A stretch of DNA of 11,904 nucleotides from DASZMJ01 sp035551935 (GTDB lineage Bacteria > Planctomycetota > Planctomycetia > Isosphaerales > Isosphaeraceae): contig DASZMJ010000551.1 of NCBI GenBank assembly GCA_035551935.1, forward strand, positions 1-11,904, read 5' to 3'. Below the pieces are notes generated by a model, which saw nothing but the letters and a program-made list of their open reading frames with translations, was not told the DNA's origin and ran no database searches. The number at the start of each line of letters is the position of its first letter. Within the stretch, counting starts at the first letter, position 1. The position numbers were made by a program, and so were the translations under genes. Shown in pieces: positions 11,716-11,904 of the stretch.

Positions 11716-11904
11716 ATGTCCAAGCACACGACGACGCTGTCCGCCGCCCAGCTCGCCGCCCGTCGCGCCAACGCCAAGCTCTCCACCGGACCGCGCACCC
11801 CCGAAGGGAAGGCCATCGCCGCGATGAACGCGGTGTCACACGGCCTGTGCGCGAATACGGCGGTCCTGCCGGGCGAGAGCGTCGAGGAGTTCCAGGCCAC
11901 GCTG
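11716..11904 (+). CDS. N-terminus of a conserved hypothetical protein (partial, cut by window end)
   Basis: The frame runs open to the window end (63 residues seen). It contains LAARRANAKLSTGPRTPEGK, then NAVSHGLCANTAVLPGE and SVEEFQATL. This 'AARRANA..STGPRTPEGK..S..NA..HGL.A....LPGE....' N-terminus marks a family of proteins with no proven function that I recall from planctomycetes and acidobacteria; the N-terminal motif resembles a nucleic-acid-binding basic region, but that is inference. ATG 11716 is chosen for GGGAG (11702-11706) nine bases upstream. In-frame ATGs at 11689 and 11638 are alternatives. It follows directly on the palindrome cluster. Confidence 0.72.
   Translation, partial: MSKHTTTLSAAQLAARRANAKLSTGPRTPEGKAIAAMNAVSHGLCANTAVLPGESVEEFQATL

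Noticed and set aside
11207..11839. Minus-strand frame over the palindrome cluster and the 11716 gene
   Set aside because: It reads through repeats and lies antisense to a recognised N-terminal family motif.

Overview
The window is chromosomal DNA of a very GC-rich bacterium, most likely a planctomycete of the Isosphaeraceae type. The reasons are the strong G/C third-position bias, the CTC-type L25, an rpsF-ssb-rplI-dnaB cluster without rpsR, a Lys/Ala-rich L9 extension, a Uma2-family gene, and a partial gene of a 'STGPRTPEGK' protein family that I associate with planctomycetes and acidobacteria. No gene match could be tested by a database search, so the lineage is an inference.

Positions 1-5307 hold a same-strand housekeeping run on the + strand. 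After a short C-terminal fragment that looks like a transposase (3-114) and a good sigma-70-like promoter (180-208) come rplY (L25/CTC), pth, rpsF (TTG start), ssb, rplI (N-terminally extended) and dnaB. These genes serve translation and replication-fork functions. The gaps before ssb and dnaB carry weak promoter candidates, and the rplI-dnaB gap holds a 26-bp palindrome, so the run is probably several transcription units. A 15-bp stem (5316-5350) ends dnaB and the convergent minus-strand pair.

Positions 5356-7170 hold a minus-strand pair 6 bp apart: a flavin-dependent amine oxidase of the sarcosine/N-methyltryptophan oxidase type, followed by pyridoxamine-phosphate oxidase (pdxH). Across a 149-bp divergent gap lies a Uma2-family (PD-(D/E)XK) gene with a C-terminal coiled coil built from a 21-bp tandem repeat. 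Next come a noncoding gap with a perfect 20-bp palindrome and a 534-residue multi-pass membrane protein, perhaps GT-C-like.

From about 9919 to 11715 the character changes. There are two small unrecognised genes in convergent orientation, with looser codon use than the housekeeping genes, flanked by a 14-bp inverted repeat. An 0.9-kb noncoding stretch follows, packed with palindromic repeats: an inverted pair of about 47-bp REP-like hairpins, an 18-bp inverted repeat and an 80-bp compound palindrome. A gene cut by the window end starts at 11716. I see no tRNA, rRNA or CRISPR array. Nothing amounts to a convincing new multi-gene system; the best candidates for a second look are the repeat cluster and small-gene islet, the L9 extension and the Pth active-site variant.
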